Counted from the first letter of the stretch, positions 52,985-63,830 are shown. The stretch is DNA of 64,000 nt from an uncultured Chlorobiales bacterium (GCA_903929135.1 CAIYTH010000046.1:1-64000); one strand, 5' to 3'. Numbers and translations: made by a program. The notes: generated from the sequence alone by a model not told the origin.

Positions 52985-53463
52985 CGCTGCGTATCGTCAC
53001 CCCCGATTGGTTGTCCTGCTGATTCAAACACCTGTTTACATGAACAAAACACGGACGTTAATCGCTTCCCGCAAGCCTTTCGAGTTCCACCAAACCGAAT
53101 AATCGCACCGATAAATATCCTCGAGGAAACCGGCATGAATCGTCATAACTGCCCGTTTTATATCGCCATGCAAAAATACGCCCAAAGATTATCATTGATA
53201 AACCCACGGCAAGAGGCAAGCGGACCACCGGCGGGAGATAACTGCTATTGTATTATATTATTGATTCTTATAATGCCTCCTGCCTCTTCAGAAGCTGCGC
53301 CGGAACAGTCAGGACCCCCCCATTTCATCGTTTAAAAACCTTTTTGTATATTGAGGTTTCGTGTTTAGGAAACATGAGACAAACCGGCGTTTTACCGATA
53401 ACAGGATGGGACTGAATTTTTCAGGACCGGATAGGGTAGCGGCGCACAAACCGGGATGCTATT

Positions 53464-53922
53464 ATGCACAAAAAACACAGAATTTCGATCAGTAGCCTTC
53501 TTCTGGCTGCATCGTTCATTCTCTCTCCATCACTGACAGGCCTCCAGGCAAGGGAACCCGTAGAGAACAAAGCGGCTAACCTTTCTGACGAACAGACCTC
53601 TGAAGCGGCAACTGCCAGGACAGACCTCTTCTTCATTGCCGAAGGCAAGGCCTCATATTACGCAAACAGGTTCCACGGACGCAGAACCGCCAGCGGAGAG
53701 CATTTCGACAGGCGGGACTATACAGCAGCCCATCGCTCGCTCCCGTTCGGAACGAAGCTCCGCGTCACCAACCTCGCCAACGGGCGGCACGTTGTGGTCA
53801 AGGTCAACGATCGAGGCCCCCATTTGCGAAACAGGATCATCGACATCTCTCAGGCTGCCGCGAAGGAAATCGGCATCTCAGAGTGCGGCATCGGCAACGT
53901 CAGGATCGAAGCCTACAACTGA
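53464..53922 (+). CDS. rlpA: RlpA-family septal ring lytic transglycosylase / double-psi beta-barrel protein
   Basis: GKASYYANRFHGRRTASGEHFDRRDYTAAHRSLPFGTKLRVTNL...VKVNDRGPH. Confidence 0.93.
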   Translation: MHKKHRISISSLLLAASFILSPSLTGLQAREPVENKAANLSDEQTSEAATARTDLFFIAEGKASYYANRFHGRRTASGEHFDRRDYTAAHRSLPFGTKLRVTNLANGRHVVVKVNDRGPHLRNRIIDISQAAAKEIGISECGIGNVRIEAYN

Positions 53923-54642
53923 TCACGATTTCCTGAACACCATCACCAGTCCCGTGCCCGGCTCCTCGCGAAGCGGGGTTCCGACGAAGTCGGCATAGCA
54001 GCCTGCGCATCGGAATCCTGCCGACTCGTGAAGGCTCAGGTAGTTGCCCCTGCTTACGGGATAGAGCGTTGTCCGTTCGTTGAACAACGTCTGCCCGTCC
54101 TGCCCGAGCGTGATTGAAAAGGTTACCGTATCCGGCCCGTCAAAGTCATAGCGACGCTGAAACGTCGAAATGGAGCCTGCCCGTTCGAACGTTTTCACCG
54201 GGAATTCGTACGCACTCACCGAAGAGAATGCATCCCAGTTCATCAACTGCATGATCCAGCTCCCCCCGGGGTCGAGCATCCCGAAGACCTTGCCGATAAA
54301 CCCCGGAAGTTCGGTCTGGCGAAGATGCGCCATCACATTGCCGATCGAGTAGATGCACCGGAATCCGCTCCCCTCGGCGTCGATTTTCCGCATATCCAGC
54401 GACCGGAACATCGCTTCCGGATAACTTCGCCCGGCCGCAGCTATCATCGCGTCGTCAAGATCGATTCCGGTCGTCGGATATCCGTCGGCGACGAACCGTC
54501 CGCAATAATGCCCCGGACCGCAACCAACGTCAAGCACCCTGCCGCCAGCCCCGCCGGCATACATCAGAAGGAAACGGTAAACCTCATCCCTGAAAGGAAA
54601 AATCCGTTCATAATCCTCAGCAAATCCTGAATAAAAACTCAT
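53923..54642 (-). CDS. class I SAM-dependent methyltransferase
   Basis: RVLDVGCGPGHYCGRF motif I. Confidence 0.88.
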   Translation of the reverse strand: MSFYSGFAEDYERIFPFRDEVYRFLLMYAGGAGGRVLDVGCGPGHYCGRFVADGYPTTGIDLDDAMIAAAGRSYPEAMFRSLDMRKIDAEGSGFRCIYSIGNVMAHLRQTELPGFIGKVFGMLDPGGSWIMQLMNWDAFSSVSAYEFPVKTFERAGSISTFQRRYDFDGPDTVTFSITLGQDGQTLFNERTTLYPVSRGNYLSLHESAGFRCAGCYADFVGTPLREEPGTGLVMVFRKS

Positions 54643-54737
54643 AATCGAGTACCTCCAAAGAAAGATGAGCATGGGCCCCACGCTGATTCACAAGAGCTGC
54701 AAACGGAGCCTGTCCGACGGTATCGGGAAAAGAAAAA

Positions 54738-54758
54738 AGGGAGGCGTTTCACCTCCCT
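54738..54758 (-). terminator. terminator of yceI-like gene
   Basis: AGGGAGG-loop-CCTCCCT followed by T-run on minus strand. Confidence 0.8.
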
Positions 54759-54851
54759 GTTGAATGATGCCGGGAATTCAGGTGCGCACAACGTCTCTTC
54801 CTGCAGGCAACGTTTTCCGGAGAGTACCACCTGTCCGTTTTCTTGTCCGCC

Positions 54852-55451
54852 TCAATGAGCCTGCACCTTGATCATCTCGATTTCAAGCGAGATAGCAACA
54901 TCATCGCCGATCATCACACCGCCGGCGTCCAGCGACTTGTTCCAGGTCAGTCCGAAATCCTGACGACGGATTTTCGCCGTAGCCGAAGTCGCACGCCTGA
55001 TGTTGCCCCAGGGGTCTTTGCTTTCCTTCGAGAACGGCTGTACGTTCAGGACAACCGGCTTTGTCACACCGTGAAGCGTCAGGGCACCGGTGACCTTGAA
55101 GGCCCCCTTGGCGCTCTTCGTCCAGGTTCCGGAAACGAAGGTCATGGTCGGATATTTCTCCACATCGAAGAAATCAGCGCTCCGGAGGTGCTCGTCCCGC
55201 TTCTGCACATTCGTGCTGATGGAATTGACATCGATGCTTGCGGTCACCTTCGATTTGGCGATATCCCTGTCATCGAGATCAGCCGTTCCTTCGAACTTGA
55301 CGAAGTTGCCCTTGACGTTCGACACCATAAGGTGCCTGACGGAAAATCCGATGTTTGAATGATCCGGGTCGATAGACCAGGTTGAGGCCGAGGCAAGCTG
55401 CGGCAGCAGGAGGGCAAGGCCGAGAACAATTATCCTGACAAGATGTTTCAT
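54852..55451 (-). CDS. YceI-family periplasmic protein
   Basis: signal peptide, WSIDPDHSNIGFSVRHLMVSNVKGNF, LTLHGVTKPV. Confidence 0.93.
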   Translation of the reverse strand: MKHLVRIIVLGLALLLPQLASASTWSIDPDHSNIGFSVRHLMVSNVKGNFVKFEGTADLDDRDIAKSKVTASIDVNSISTNVQKRDEHLRSADFFDVEKYPTMTFVSGTWTKSAKGAFKVTGALTLHGVTKPVVLNVQPFSKESKDPWGNIRRATSATAKIRRQDFGLTWNKSLDAGGVMIGDDVAISLEIEMIKVQAH

Positions 55452-55747
55452 GATCGGCATGTTTTTGTTGTGAAGCCTGAAGAGGGGTTCGGAAAATCCG
55501 GACATTTTCCATCCGCATTTGATACATGATAATCAAAGACGTCACGACAAAAGTTGCATGTTCAGGATAAAGGCTGGTAATTTTATGCAGATGCACTGCT
55601 CTTCAAATGTTCTGCCGAGCCGTTGCGCTCGAACGGTTCATGTCAACGACAGGCTCTTGCTGATCGGCTTCCTGCGGAACCGGGGCATTCCTGGTGTTGC
55701 CGGACAAACGACTTGCCGGCGTCCATGCCTGCAGGAATCTCCATTCA

Positions 55748-56464
55748 TTAAGAATTTTCGGCTTTCTCGGTCTTTCGGTCGACAAGGAGGCCGAAGTTCC
55801 GAAGCGAGATGTGGTGGGCCTGGATAAGCGCAAGCATGCCGTTCCGGAACAGGCTGACGAGTTCAAGGTCCGAAAGCTGTGCGAGCTTCTCCTCGTCGAC
55901 CACCTGCAGGCCGTTCAACCCGAACTTCCGGCCGTCCTTGAGGCTGACCTGAGCCGAAATCTCCTTCAGGAGACCCTTTTCACGAATCACGGCACAGAAC
56001 TGGTCGGTAAGCTGCATCTGCTGGTAAAAGTCCGTCAGGAACGACTGTATCTCCTGCATCCTTTCGGTCGGCTCGCCATGTTCAAAAAGCGATGTGCCAT
56101 CCTCGAGGTTGAAGCCGTCGAACCCCTCGTCGAAGCACACGGTAAGCTGCCCCTCGGCCCCATCGCTCGTCACGAAAGGGTAGCGCCTCACGTACGCCGG
56201 GATATACGGTGCATCCCACCGGCCATCCCTGTCCACGAAGAGGTTTTCCTTCTCCTCGATGCCAAGCAGGACCACGGGCACCATATGACCCTCCGGAGAG
56301 ACTGAAAAGATGATGGGATAAAAGCGGGCTGCATCGAAAAATTCCGAAACGGCGAGTATCACCGTGAGCGTATTTGCTGCAAATCCGTACCCTTTCGGGC
56401 TCGGGCTGATCGTCAGGTCAGCATGCGTTTCGATATTGAGTGCGACAGGATTGGTATACATCAT
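55748..56464 (-). CDS. SapC-family protein
   Basis: YPIIFSVSPEGHMVPVVLLGIEEKENLFVDRDGRWDAPYIPAYVRRYPF. Confidence 0.85.
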   Translation of the reverse strand: MMYTNPVALNIETHADLTISPSPKGYGFAANTLTVILAVSEFFDAARFYPIIFSVSPEGHMVPVVLLGIEEKENLFVDRDGRWDAPYIPAYVRRYPFVTSDGAEGQLTVCFDEGFDGFNLEDGTSLFEHGEPTERMQEIQSFLTDFYQQMQLTDQFCAVIREKGLLKEISAQVSLKDGRKFGLNGLQVVDEEKLAQLSDLELVSLFRNGMLALIQAHHISLRNFGLLVDRKTEKAENS

Positions 56465-57007
56465 GCAGGGAAACTCCTTACGTTGAATATGATGGTCGAC
56501 GAAACAGCGACAGCGTACTCCGGCTCGGGCCAGCCCTGACGTAACCGACGGACCGCCACCGCGTGTGAAATGATATGTACGGATAATTTCCAATTATACC
56601 CCAAAAGCAGCTTCCACCAGGGGGCGCTCACGACCCCCGGGCGAGGCCCTGCCGCTCAGGCCGCTTCACCCGAAAATGCAGAACAGGAAAGTAAATAGCT
56701 TGATAATCCACCCTGCAGTGCTGTATTCGATAAAAACCCGACAGAAACCAGCTTCACTTCCCGCCACACGCGACAACCGGCATTGCTGGGCTTCGGATCA
56801 GCGACCCGACACACCCTTGCAGGCTTTGGTTTTCCTTTTTCCTGTTATACTTTACAGATATGTCTGCTTGTCCACAGGTTCATTTCCAGGCTGAATGTAT
56901 TCCGGGTTCGGGAATCCCTGGCTGGTTCAGGAACCACTGCCACCCCCGATCCAGTATTCATCGTCGTCGAAAGGTCACCATCACCATAACGCCCAAGGAG
57001 GCACATC

Positions 57008-57727
57008 ATGAAGATCAAAGCTTTGCTCCTCTTTCTGTTTCTTGGTTCCATCGCTGTTTTTTCTGACGGATTTGCCAGGGACAAGCCCAGGATCGGCGTC
57101 TTGAGATTTACCAACCATAGCAGCGCCGCATGGTGGCGCGGAGGCGTGGGAACCGATCTTCAGGATATGCTCATTTCAGAGCTGGCATCGACGGACAGTT
57201 TCCGGGTGCTCGAACGAAAAGAGCTCGATGCGGTCCTGAATGAACAGGATCTCGGGGCGTCAGGAAGGGTCAACCCGAAGACAAGGTCGAAACTGGGAAA
57301 AATAACCGGTGCCAAATATCTTGTCGCCGCGACGGTTTCAGCCTTCGAGCAGAACACCGGCGGTACCGGAGGGGGGGTCTCCTTCGGAGGAATCAGCCTC
57401 GGCGGGAAGCAGGAATCAGCGTACATGGCTGTCGACCTGAAAGTGATCGATGTGGAAACGGGTGAAATCTATGACGCCAGGACGGTCGAGGCATCATCCA
57501 AATCCAGCGGAATCAGCGTCGGCGTGCACACAGAAGGCTTCAGCGGCAACCTCGGCCAGTATAAGAACACTCCTGTAGGAAAAGCCATCAGGGGCTGCAT
57601 CATCGAAATTGTCGAATACCTGAAATGCTCGCTCGTGGAAGGCAAAAACAGCGACTGCATGGATGAATACAAACACAAAGAGCAGAAACGCAGGGAGAAG
57701 ACCAAGAGCTCCATCGATCTTGAATAA
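57008..57727 (+). CDS. CsgG/curli-assembly-like family protein
   Basis: signal peptide, IGVLRFTNHSSAAWW..GVGTDLQDMLISELASTDSFRVLERKELDAVLNEQDLGASGRV. Confidence 0.85.
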   Translation: MKIKALLLFLFLGSIAVFSDGFARDKPRIGVLRFTNHSSAAWWRGGVGTDLQDMLISELASTDSFRVLERKELDAVLNEQDLGASGRVNPKTRSKLGKITGAKYLVAATVSAFEQNTGGTGGGVSFGGISLGGKQESAYMAVDLKVIDVETGEIYDARTVEASSKSSGISVGVHTEGFSGNLGQYKNTPVGKAIRGCIIEIVEYLKCSLVEGKNSDCMDEYKHKEQKRREKTKSSIDLE

Positions 57728-57790
57728 CCTGGCCGTCTCGGAGCTTTGAAACGAAGAAGATTCGTTGTAACGGCTCCCTGCAACCTTACG

Positions 57791-57832
57791 ATCGCCTGCA
57801 CACCGAGAGACATCAGTCGGTGTGCAGGCGAT
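57791..57832 (+). terminator. terminator hairpin with 16-bp perfect stem
   Basis: ATCGCCTGCACACCGA-GAGACATCAG-TCGGTGTGCAGGCGAT-TTT. Confidence 0.85.
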
Positions 57833-58084
57833 TTTAATTGCATGAGATTCTGCCGGCGCTCGCCCTCGACCTATCCATATCCCCTGCATACCCCAGGCGC
57901 TCCTGATGCTCCCAAACTTTTGCGCCTGCATACTGATGCCTCCGGGGTTCCTGAAAATTGCTCATGCCGTTTACCGGCAATTGCCGTTATTTAAGGAACA
58001 AACACGGTACATTGCCGCCCCGGTTGTTTCCCGATTCCACCACGGCATTGAAGGATTAACGTCAAACGGAAGCTTGTCTCCGAT

Positions 58085-58777
58085 ATGAACACAGACCCTA
58101 TCTACATCTTCCGTAAAACCTGGGGTACCTACCAGAAGGTCATCAGCAACAACCTCATGTTTCACCGGGAAATATCAGCGGCTGTCAGGAACATCTTCGA
58201 GACTCGACCTGGAATGCTGAATGTCATCGACCTGGGTTGCGGAGATGCTGCCCATATCGGCAAGATCCTGAAACCAGGGCAAGTCGCGGAGTACTGCGGA
58301 TGTGACCTCTCCCCCTACGCACTCGATGTAGCCCGAATCAACCTTGAGCCCTTCGGAATACGTGTGAAGCTGCTCTGCAGGGAGATGATCGCCGTGCTCA
58401 GGGAAGCGCCGGAGAACCATTTCGATGTGGTCTACTCAGGTTATGCCCTGCACCACCTGCCCACCGAGGGGAAACAGGCATTTTTCATGGAGTGCCGTCG
58501 AATCCTCCGCGAAAACGGTTCCGTGATCCTGGTGGATGTCATGCGTGAAGAGGGACAGGCGCGGCCGGCATATCTCGAAAGTTACAACGGAGCGGTTGCG
58601 ACACAGTGGGAAGCCCTGACTCCTCATGAACGGGATCAGGTACAGGAACACATCAGGAACTGCGATTTCCCCGAAACCCCTGCCGAGCTGCAACGGCTGG
58701 CTGAAAACGCAGGACTGGCAACATGCCGGAGGCTGGAAAAACGGACGTGGCACGAAGCCTGGTGCTACCAGGCATAA
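58085..58777 (+). CDS. class I SAM-dependent methyltransferase
   Basis: NVIDLGCGDAAHI motif I, FDVVYSGYALHHLP. Confidence 0.88.
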   Translation: MNTDPIYIFRKTWGTYQKVISNNLMFHREISAAVRNIFETRPGMLNVIDLGCGDAAHIGKILKPGQVAEYCGCDLSPYALDVARINLEPFGIRVKLLCREMIAVLREAPENHFDVVYSGYALHHLPTEGKQAFFMECRRILRENGSVILVDVMREEGQARPAYLESYNGAVATQWEALTPHERDQVQEHIRNCDFPETPAELQRLAENAGLATCRRLEKRTWHEAWCYQA

Positions 58778-59207
58778 GAAAGGACGCATCATGTGCCGCT
58801 ACCGGAAACACCGGTTCGGAGGGCAGGTTCTCAAATTTCCTTTCAGGAAGGGACCCTCGGCTTCCCTACCCGGGACGCACACGTTAGGTCCGCCCGATGC
58901 AGAACAAAGAGACGATCGTTAAAGGATCTCTTCCTTGACGACCTTGCTGGTTTTATTTCGCCTCCCTTGTCGAGTATGCAACGTGCCCACATCTGCTTGC
59001 AACAAGGGAAAATATGATGTAATATTCATCTTCTGAACCAGTTACAGCGTTATTGCAAACTGTAATGCACGGAATCCCCCCTGGCACATAGCGCATCAGA
59101 GGCAAGACAGGTATACTGCCTTAACCTCTTTGACGGTTCACGTACCGGTCGTCGTTACCATCTGAAAAGAGGGCAGTATTCATCCCAATTGTAAGTACAA
59201 AGACATC

Positions 59208-59690
59208 ATGCCTCGTTACACACCTGAACAACTAGCCAAGCGCAATGCCTCCATCTGGACCGAAATCCAGATCATGCTCGCTCCGGTCCAGTTCCTTATC
59301 TTCCTTACGGGCGTGGCGCTGAACACGCTGTATGCCAACCATGTCATCCACATCGAGTTCTACTGGATCAGCGTCGCCCTGCTCTTCAAAACCCTCTTTT
59401 TCGTCGTGCTCTTCATTACCGGGATGTACTTCGAGAAGGATCTTTTCGGCAAGTGGGTCTACTCGAAAGAGTTTTTCTGGGAAGATATCGGCAGCTCGGT
59501 CGCCACCGTCTTTCATTTCCTCTACTTTGTGCTCGCATGGAAAGGATTTCCCGAAAACATCCTGGTGATAGGCGCATACATGGCCTATCTGAGCTATATC
59601 ATCAACGCCCTGCAGTATCTGGCCAGGATCTGGCTCGAGAAGAGCCATGAACGGAAACTGAAACTGAGGGAAAGCATCGAAGCAAGCTGA
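59208..59690 (+). CDS. bchF: probable 2/3-vinyl bacteriochlorophyllide hydratase
   Basis: [33 protein letters not shown] pattern of BchF/BchV; about 160 aa, multi-TM. Confidence 0.75.
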   Translation: MPRYTPEQLAKRNASIWTEIQIMLAPVQFLIFLTGVALNTLYANHVIHIEFYWISVALLFKTLFFVVLFITGMYFEKDLFGKWVYSKEFFWEDIGSSVATVFHFLYFVLAWKGFPENILVIGAYMAYLSYIINALQYLARIWLEKSHERKLKLRESIEAS

Positions 59691-59718
59691 CCCGGCCAAA
59701 CCAAACCTTTCCAGCATC

Positions 59719-59943
59719 ATGAATCAATCTTTCAAGACACTCTGGAACATCACCTTTGTTGTGACCGGACTCTTATGGGCGACGCTCGTGTGGATGATCT
59801 GGATTTCCGGACAGCTGAAAACCCCGCAGGATCAGATCATCTTCCTCTGTGTGGTCATTCCCGCGTTTGTCCTGATCTACCTCTCGGGATTCTTCATCGC
59901 GAGACGACACACGAAAAAACCGGAATCAGCCGCCACTCACTGA
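59719..59943 (+). CDS. small two-TM membrane protein downstream of bchF
   Basis: 74 aa, two hydrophobic helices. Confidence 0.6.
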   Translation: MNQSFKTLWNITFVVTGLLWATLVWMIWISGQLKTPQDQIIFLCVVIPAFVLIYLSGFFIARRHTKKPESAATH

Positions 59944-60353
59944 ACCCGCACATTGCCGTGTTAAAGGCAGGGGACGCCGCACCGAAGAGCAGACTGCTCA
60001 GGAAAGACGACCAGTGTTCCCTGCCATCCTGCCCCGACCCGTCCGTCTTTCAAGGCCGAAGCCTGACTAATCTACTTTCCAATGCAGAATGTGAAGTTTC
60101 ATCATACAACAACCACCTATTCCTTTATCTTATTTATACTTATTACCCACTCATCCGCATCCATAGACCTGTCCATTCAGCATATTAGCAACATTCCTAA
60201 GGAAAAGGAGCTCCAACGAATGTCATAATGCACCTGTCGCACCTCATCTTTCTTTTGCAAAAGTAAACCTTCCAACCGATACCCCTTCCTTTTTTTAAGC
60301 TCCTGTTTCCCCTGATTTGATGCAAGATTCTCTGTCGCTCATCATACGGTTGC

Positions 60354-60425
60354 TTGCATAACTTCAATTATGTAAATGTTGTACCCAACTTCCGGAGGCC
60401 ACGTACATAATTTTGAGTTATGCAA
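60354..60425. repeat. attC-like imperfect inverted repeat
   Basis: TTGCATAAC/GTTATGCAA outer arms, ATTATGTA/TACATAAT inner arms, unpaired 4/5-nt spacers. Confidence 0.6.
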
Positions 60426-60898
60426 CGACCCTTATTTACCGCCAAATACCCTGATAGAGCCAGATAGAGAAGTCACCCAAGCATTGACTGAAGGCGCGGC
60501 TTTTGCATCACAAAATGGAGCGAAGCGGAATGGAAGGTGTGACTGAGGGAATAAGCTGGGTGGTATGATCTCATCGATGCTCATGACCAGGCAACCAAAC
60601 CCACATGGCGGCAAGTAAACCGACGAGAGCTTAAGCAGAGCAATCTGCCATGTCATTAGGTCAAAATAGGCCGTTTAAGGCACTTTAATTGCCAGGGACA
60701 CCTAACTGATCAATGAGGGTTAGTTTTTGCCTATGCGTAGCTGTATGAGCCTTCATTTTGATTGAAAACAATCAGTTATACAGTAAAGGTACTTTCGGTT
60801 TGTTAGAAATATTATTACGTTATTATAACGTTAACAGAGCAGACGTGTTTTACGAATATAGCGTCCTAATCTTTTTAATGAATTAAGTATTCTCTATT

Positions 60899-63313
60899 AT
60901 GAATCTAGATGAATCATACAGGATATTTCTCATCATTTATGATGATATTATTAGAGAATTAGAAAAAATACAGACGGAAGAAGATGCCAGATTTAAGATC
61001 ATAAAAAGATTATTGGTTGAAGCTCTCGGATGGGAATACAGTGAAATATTTTCCGAACCAAAATCAGATAGCGGCTACACAGATATACTAATCACGTCTG
61101 AAAATAGAAATCGTCTTGTCATAGAAGCAAAGAGGACAAGTGTAAAGTTATTGAGAACAAAAAGTGATAAATTAAATTTTTATAAATTATCAGGAGCCGC
61201 ACTTTCTAGCGCCAAAGATGGAATAATGCAGGCAAGAAGATACTGCATTGATCATGGTGTAGCATTCTCTATAATTACTACCGGGATTGAATGGATTGGA
61301 TGCTATGCTACTGGCGCAGGGAAATCTCCTGATGAAGGAAAAGCGATAGTATTCCCCTCTCTAGAATGCGTTAGAGATAATTATTCTAAATTTTATGAAT
61401 TATTATCAAAAGAAGGGGTATGCCAAAAACTTTACCAAATGATAATTGCGGAGGGCGAAGGTTTAAATATTAATAATTCGGAAAAACTGTACCGTCCTCT
61501 TAGCGAGTATGAAACATCTTTTCTCAAAAAAAGCCCTCTGGCTTCTGATCTTGAAATAATATTTTCTAGATTTTTTAGCCTGATGTCTGGAGAGTCGGAT
61601 AGAGATATGCTCACCCACTGTTTTGTCGAGTCAAAAGAAAGTAGGGAAGCCGATAAAAGCTTGGATAAAATCACTAGAAATCTAATAAATCAAATTGAAG
61701 TATTCGAAGCAGGGGAAGGTGATGAATTGCTCGGAGAAATAAAGTCTGCAATAGAATTAGAAAGAGGCGAGTTTGTGCTAATAATTGGGAATAAAGGAGC
61801 AGGAAAGTCGACTTTTATTGATAGATTTTTTAAGCTGATATTAGAGAATGAATTAAGAGGAAAATGCCTATTAATCAGGATTGATCTTGCGGATTCTGAT
61901 GGTGACTACAATAACATCAACAAGTGGCTAATAAATCGTCTTAAGGATGAAGTAGAGAGAGAAATGTTTAATGGGGATGATCCTGAGTTTAATGAATTGC
62001 AAGGCGTATTCTACAAAGAATATAATAGGTGGAAAAAAGGCGAACTAAGGTATTTATATGAAAAAGATAAAGGTGAATTTAAAATTCAATTTGGTAAGTA
62101 CCTGCGCAACCTAATAGAAGAAAAGCCATATGAATACATAATAAACATGCTGGAGTTTGCCATTAGGTCCAGAAAAGTGATGCCATGTTTGGTATTCGAT
62201 AACACAGATCATTTTGAACAAGCATTTCAGGAAAGAGTATTTCAATTCGCTCAATCAGTGCACAGAAGCATATTCTCATTTATAATATGCCCAATTACTG
62301 ATAAAACCGTCTGGCAATTATCTAAAAACGGCCCCCTACAATCTTATATAACGAAATCATTCTATCTGCCAACACCGAACACAAAGGAAATATTAAGAAA
62401 AAGGGTGTCGTTTATTAAGAATAAATTAGGTGATGATGATGCACAAAAAGGGACATACTTTTTAAAGAAAGGCATCCGCATGAAGGTTACCGATCTTAAT
62501 GCTTTTGCAGCATGCATAGAAGAAATATTTATTAATACGGATTATACATCAAGGACAATTAGCTGGCTATGTAATCACGATATAAGGCGAGGGCTTTTAT
62601 TGTCTCAAAAGATTGCGACGTCTCCATGGATGACAATTGATGATCTGGTTAAGGCTTATTTATCTAAAGATAAATTAAGCATAAGTAAGGATTCGATCAG
62701 GAAGTCAATTATTTTAGGCGATTATAATTTATATAATCTTGAGACAAATGAATTCGTTTTAAATGTATTTGCACTAGATGACGGAAAGATAACCACTCCA
62801 TTATTGAAGTTATCAATCTTAAGACTCCTAATAAATATCGATAACAATGCTATAGATGAGCCCGGATCTTATATCTCTGTAGATAATATCGTTAATTATT
62901 TTGAGCCCATGGGTATTTCGGAGCATTATATTTATATATATACCGAGCAGTTGTTAAAATATAGATTAATATCTCCATATGACCCTTCTAACGATATTGT
63001 AAAAGGCGACTTAATGGTAAGGGTGACTCATTCCGGAAGAATGCATATGGAGTTTGCACTGTCCGAGATGATATACATAACAAGCATGGCGTTAGTAACT
63101 GGATTAAGAAAGCACAATATTGCCGAAGAGATAAAATTAATTAATAGTACGTTTTATGGCGTATCAAAGGAGCGATGGATAGATATTGCAGATAAATATA
63201 TTTCTTATTGCATAGATGAAGATAAAGTATACGTATCTATCCCAAATAACAATATTTATGAAGGGCAGCGACTTTTACGGAGAGAATTGACTGAGCGTTG
63301 GCGCAAGAAATAA
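60899..63313 (+). CDS. PD-(D/E)xK-like nuclease / P-loop ATPase fusion (candidate defence protein)
   Basis: 804 aa; D62...E76-A-K78 (YTDILITSENRNRLVIEAKR), Walker A GNKGAGKST (297-305), Walker B-like MPCLVFDNTD. Confidence 0.8.
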   Translation: MNLDESYRIFLIIYDDIIRELEKIQTEEDARFKIIKRLLVEALGWEYSEIFSEPKSDSGYTDILITSENRNRLVIEAKRTSVKLLRTKSDKLNFYKLSGAALSSAKDGIMQARRYCIDHGVAFSIITTGIEWIGCYATGAGKSPDEGKAIVFPSLECVRDNYSKFYELLSKEGVCQKLYQMIIAEGEGLNINNSEKLYRPLSEYETSFLKKSPLASDLEIIFSRFFSLMSGESDRDMLTHCFVESKESREADKSLDKITRNLINQIEVFEAGEGDELLGEIKSAIELERGEFVLIIGNKGAGKSTFIDRFFKLILENELRGKCLLIRIDLADSDGDYNNINKWLINRLKDEVEREMFNGDDPEFNELQGVFYKEYNRWKKGELRYLYEKDKGEFKIQFGKYLRNLIEEKPYEYIINMLEFAIRSRKVMPCLVFDNTDHFEQAFQERVFQFAQSVHRSIFSFIICPITDKTVWQLSKNGPLQSYITKSFYLPTPNTKEILRKRVSFIKNKLGDDDAQKGTYFLKKGIRMKVTDLNAFAACIEEIFINTDYTSRTISWLCNHDIRRGLLLSQKIATSPWMTIDDLVKAYLSKDKLSISKDSIRKSIILGDYNLYNLETNEFVLNVFALDDGKITTPLLKLSILRLLINIDNNAIDEPGSYISVDNIVNYFEPMGISEHYIYIYTEQLLKYRLISPYDPSNDIVKGDLMVRVTHSGRMHMEFALSEMIYITSMALVTGLRKHNIAEEIKLINSTFYGVSKERWIDIADKYISYCIDEDKVYVSIPNNNIYEGQRLLRRELTERWRKK

Positions 63314-63360
63314 TGACATCATAATTAATTTATTGGGTCCAGCTTCCCAGACCCTAATTG

Positions 63361-63830
63361 TCAGGCAGCAATTACCGATGACGAATCCCTAAAGCTGTAA
63401 AAGCCTCCTGAGCTGCCAATGATGACATGATCGAATTTGCACGTCAAGTAGCTTTCCTGCCCCTACAAGGGCCTCTGTGACCGTTTTATCAGCATTGCTA
63501 GGCTCAATGTTACCCGAGGGGTGATTGTGAGCCGATGACTGCATGAGCGTTTGCCAGTAGGGCACCTTTGAAGACCTCACGAGGATGGACCAACGAGGCA
63601 TTAAGGGTTCCTCTGCTAACCATCTGGAGACCAATGACCTCATTCTTCGTGTTAAGGTATAAGGCATAAAACTCCTCAGATGCCCTCTCATGCAATCCCA
63701 CTGCCATTAGGAGCTTCGCTACCTCTTGGGCACCTGTTACCTTCTTATGCTCATACATGACAACTGAATCCCTAACCAGCTTGATTGAGTAGCAGGGAAT
63801 CTCGGTGAATAGGGAAAGTGATTTAGACAT
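63361..63830 (-). pseudogene. radC: radC / JAB-domain (DUF2466) gene with two frameshifts
   Basis: VHPREVFKGALLANAHAVI then frame change to AHNHPSGNIEPSNADKTVTEAL...LLDVQI then frame change to DHVIIGSSGGFYSFRDS. Confidence 0.8.

Noticed and set aside
60432-60656. 74-aa minus-strand ORF at the start of the AT-rich island, considered as a transposase or phage gene relic
   Set aside because: No motif recognisable; flanking frames are full of stops.
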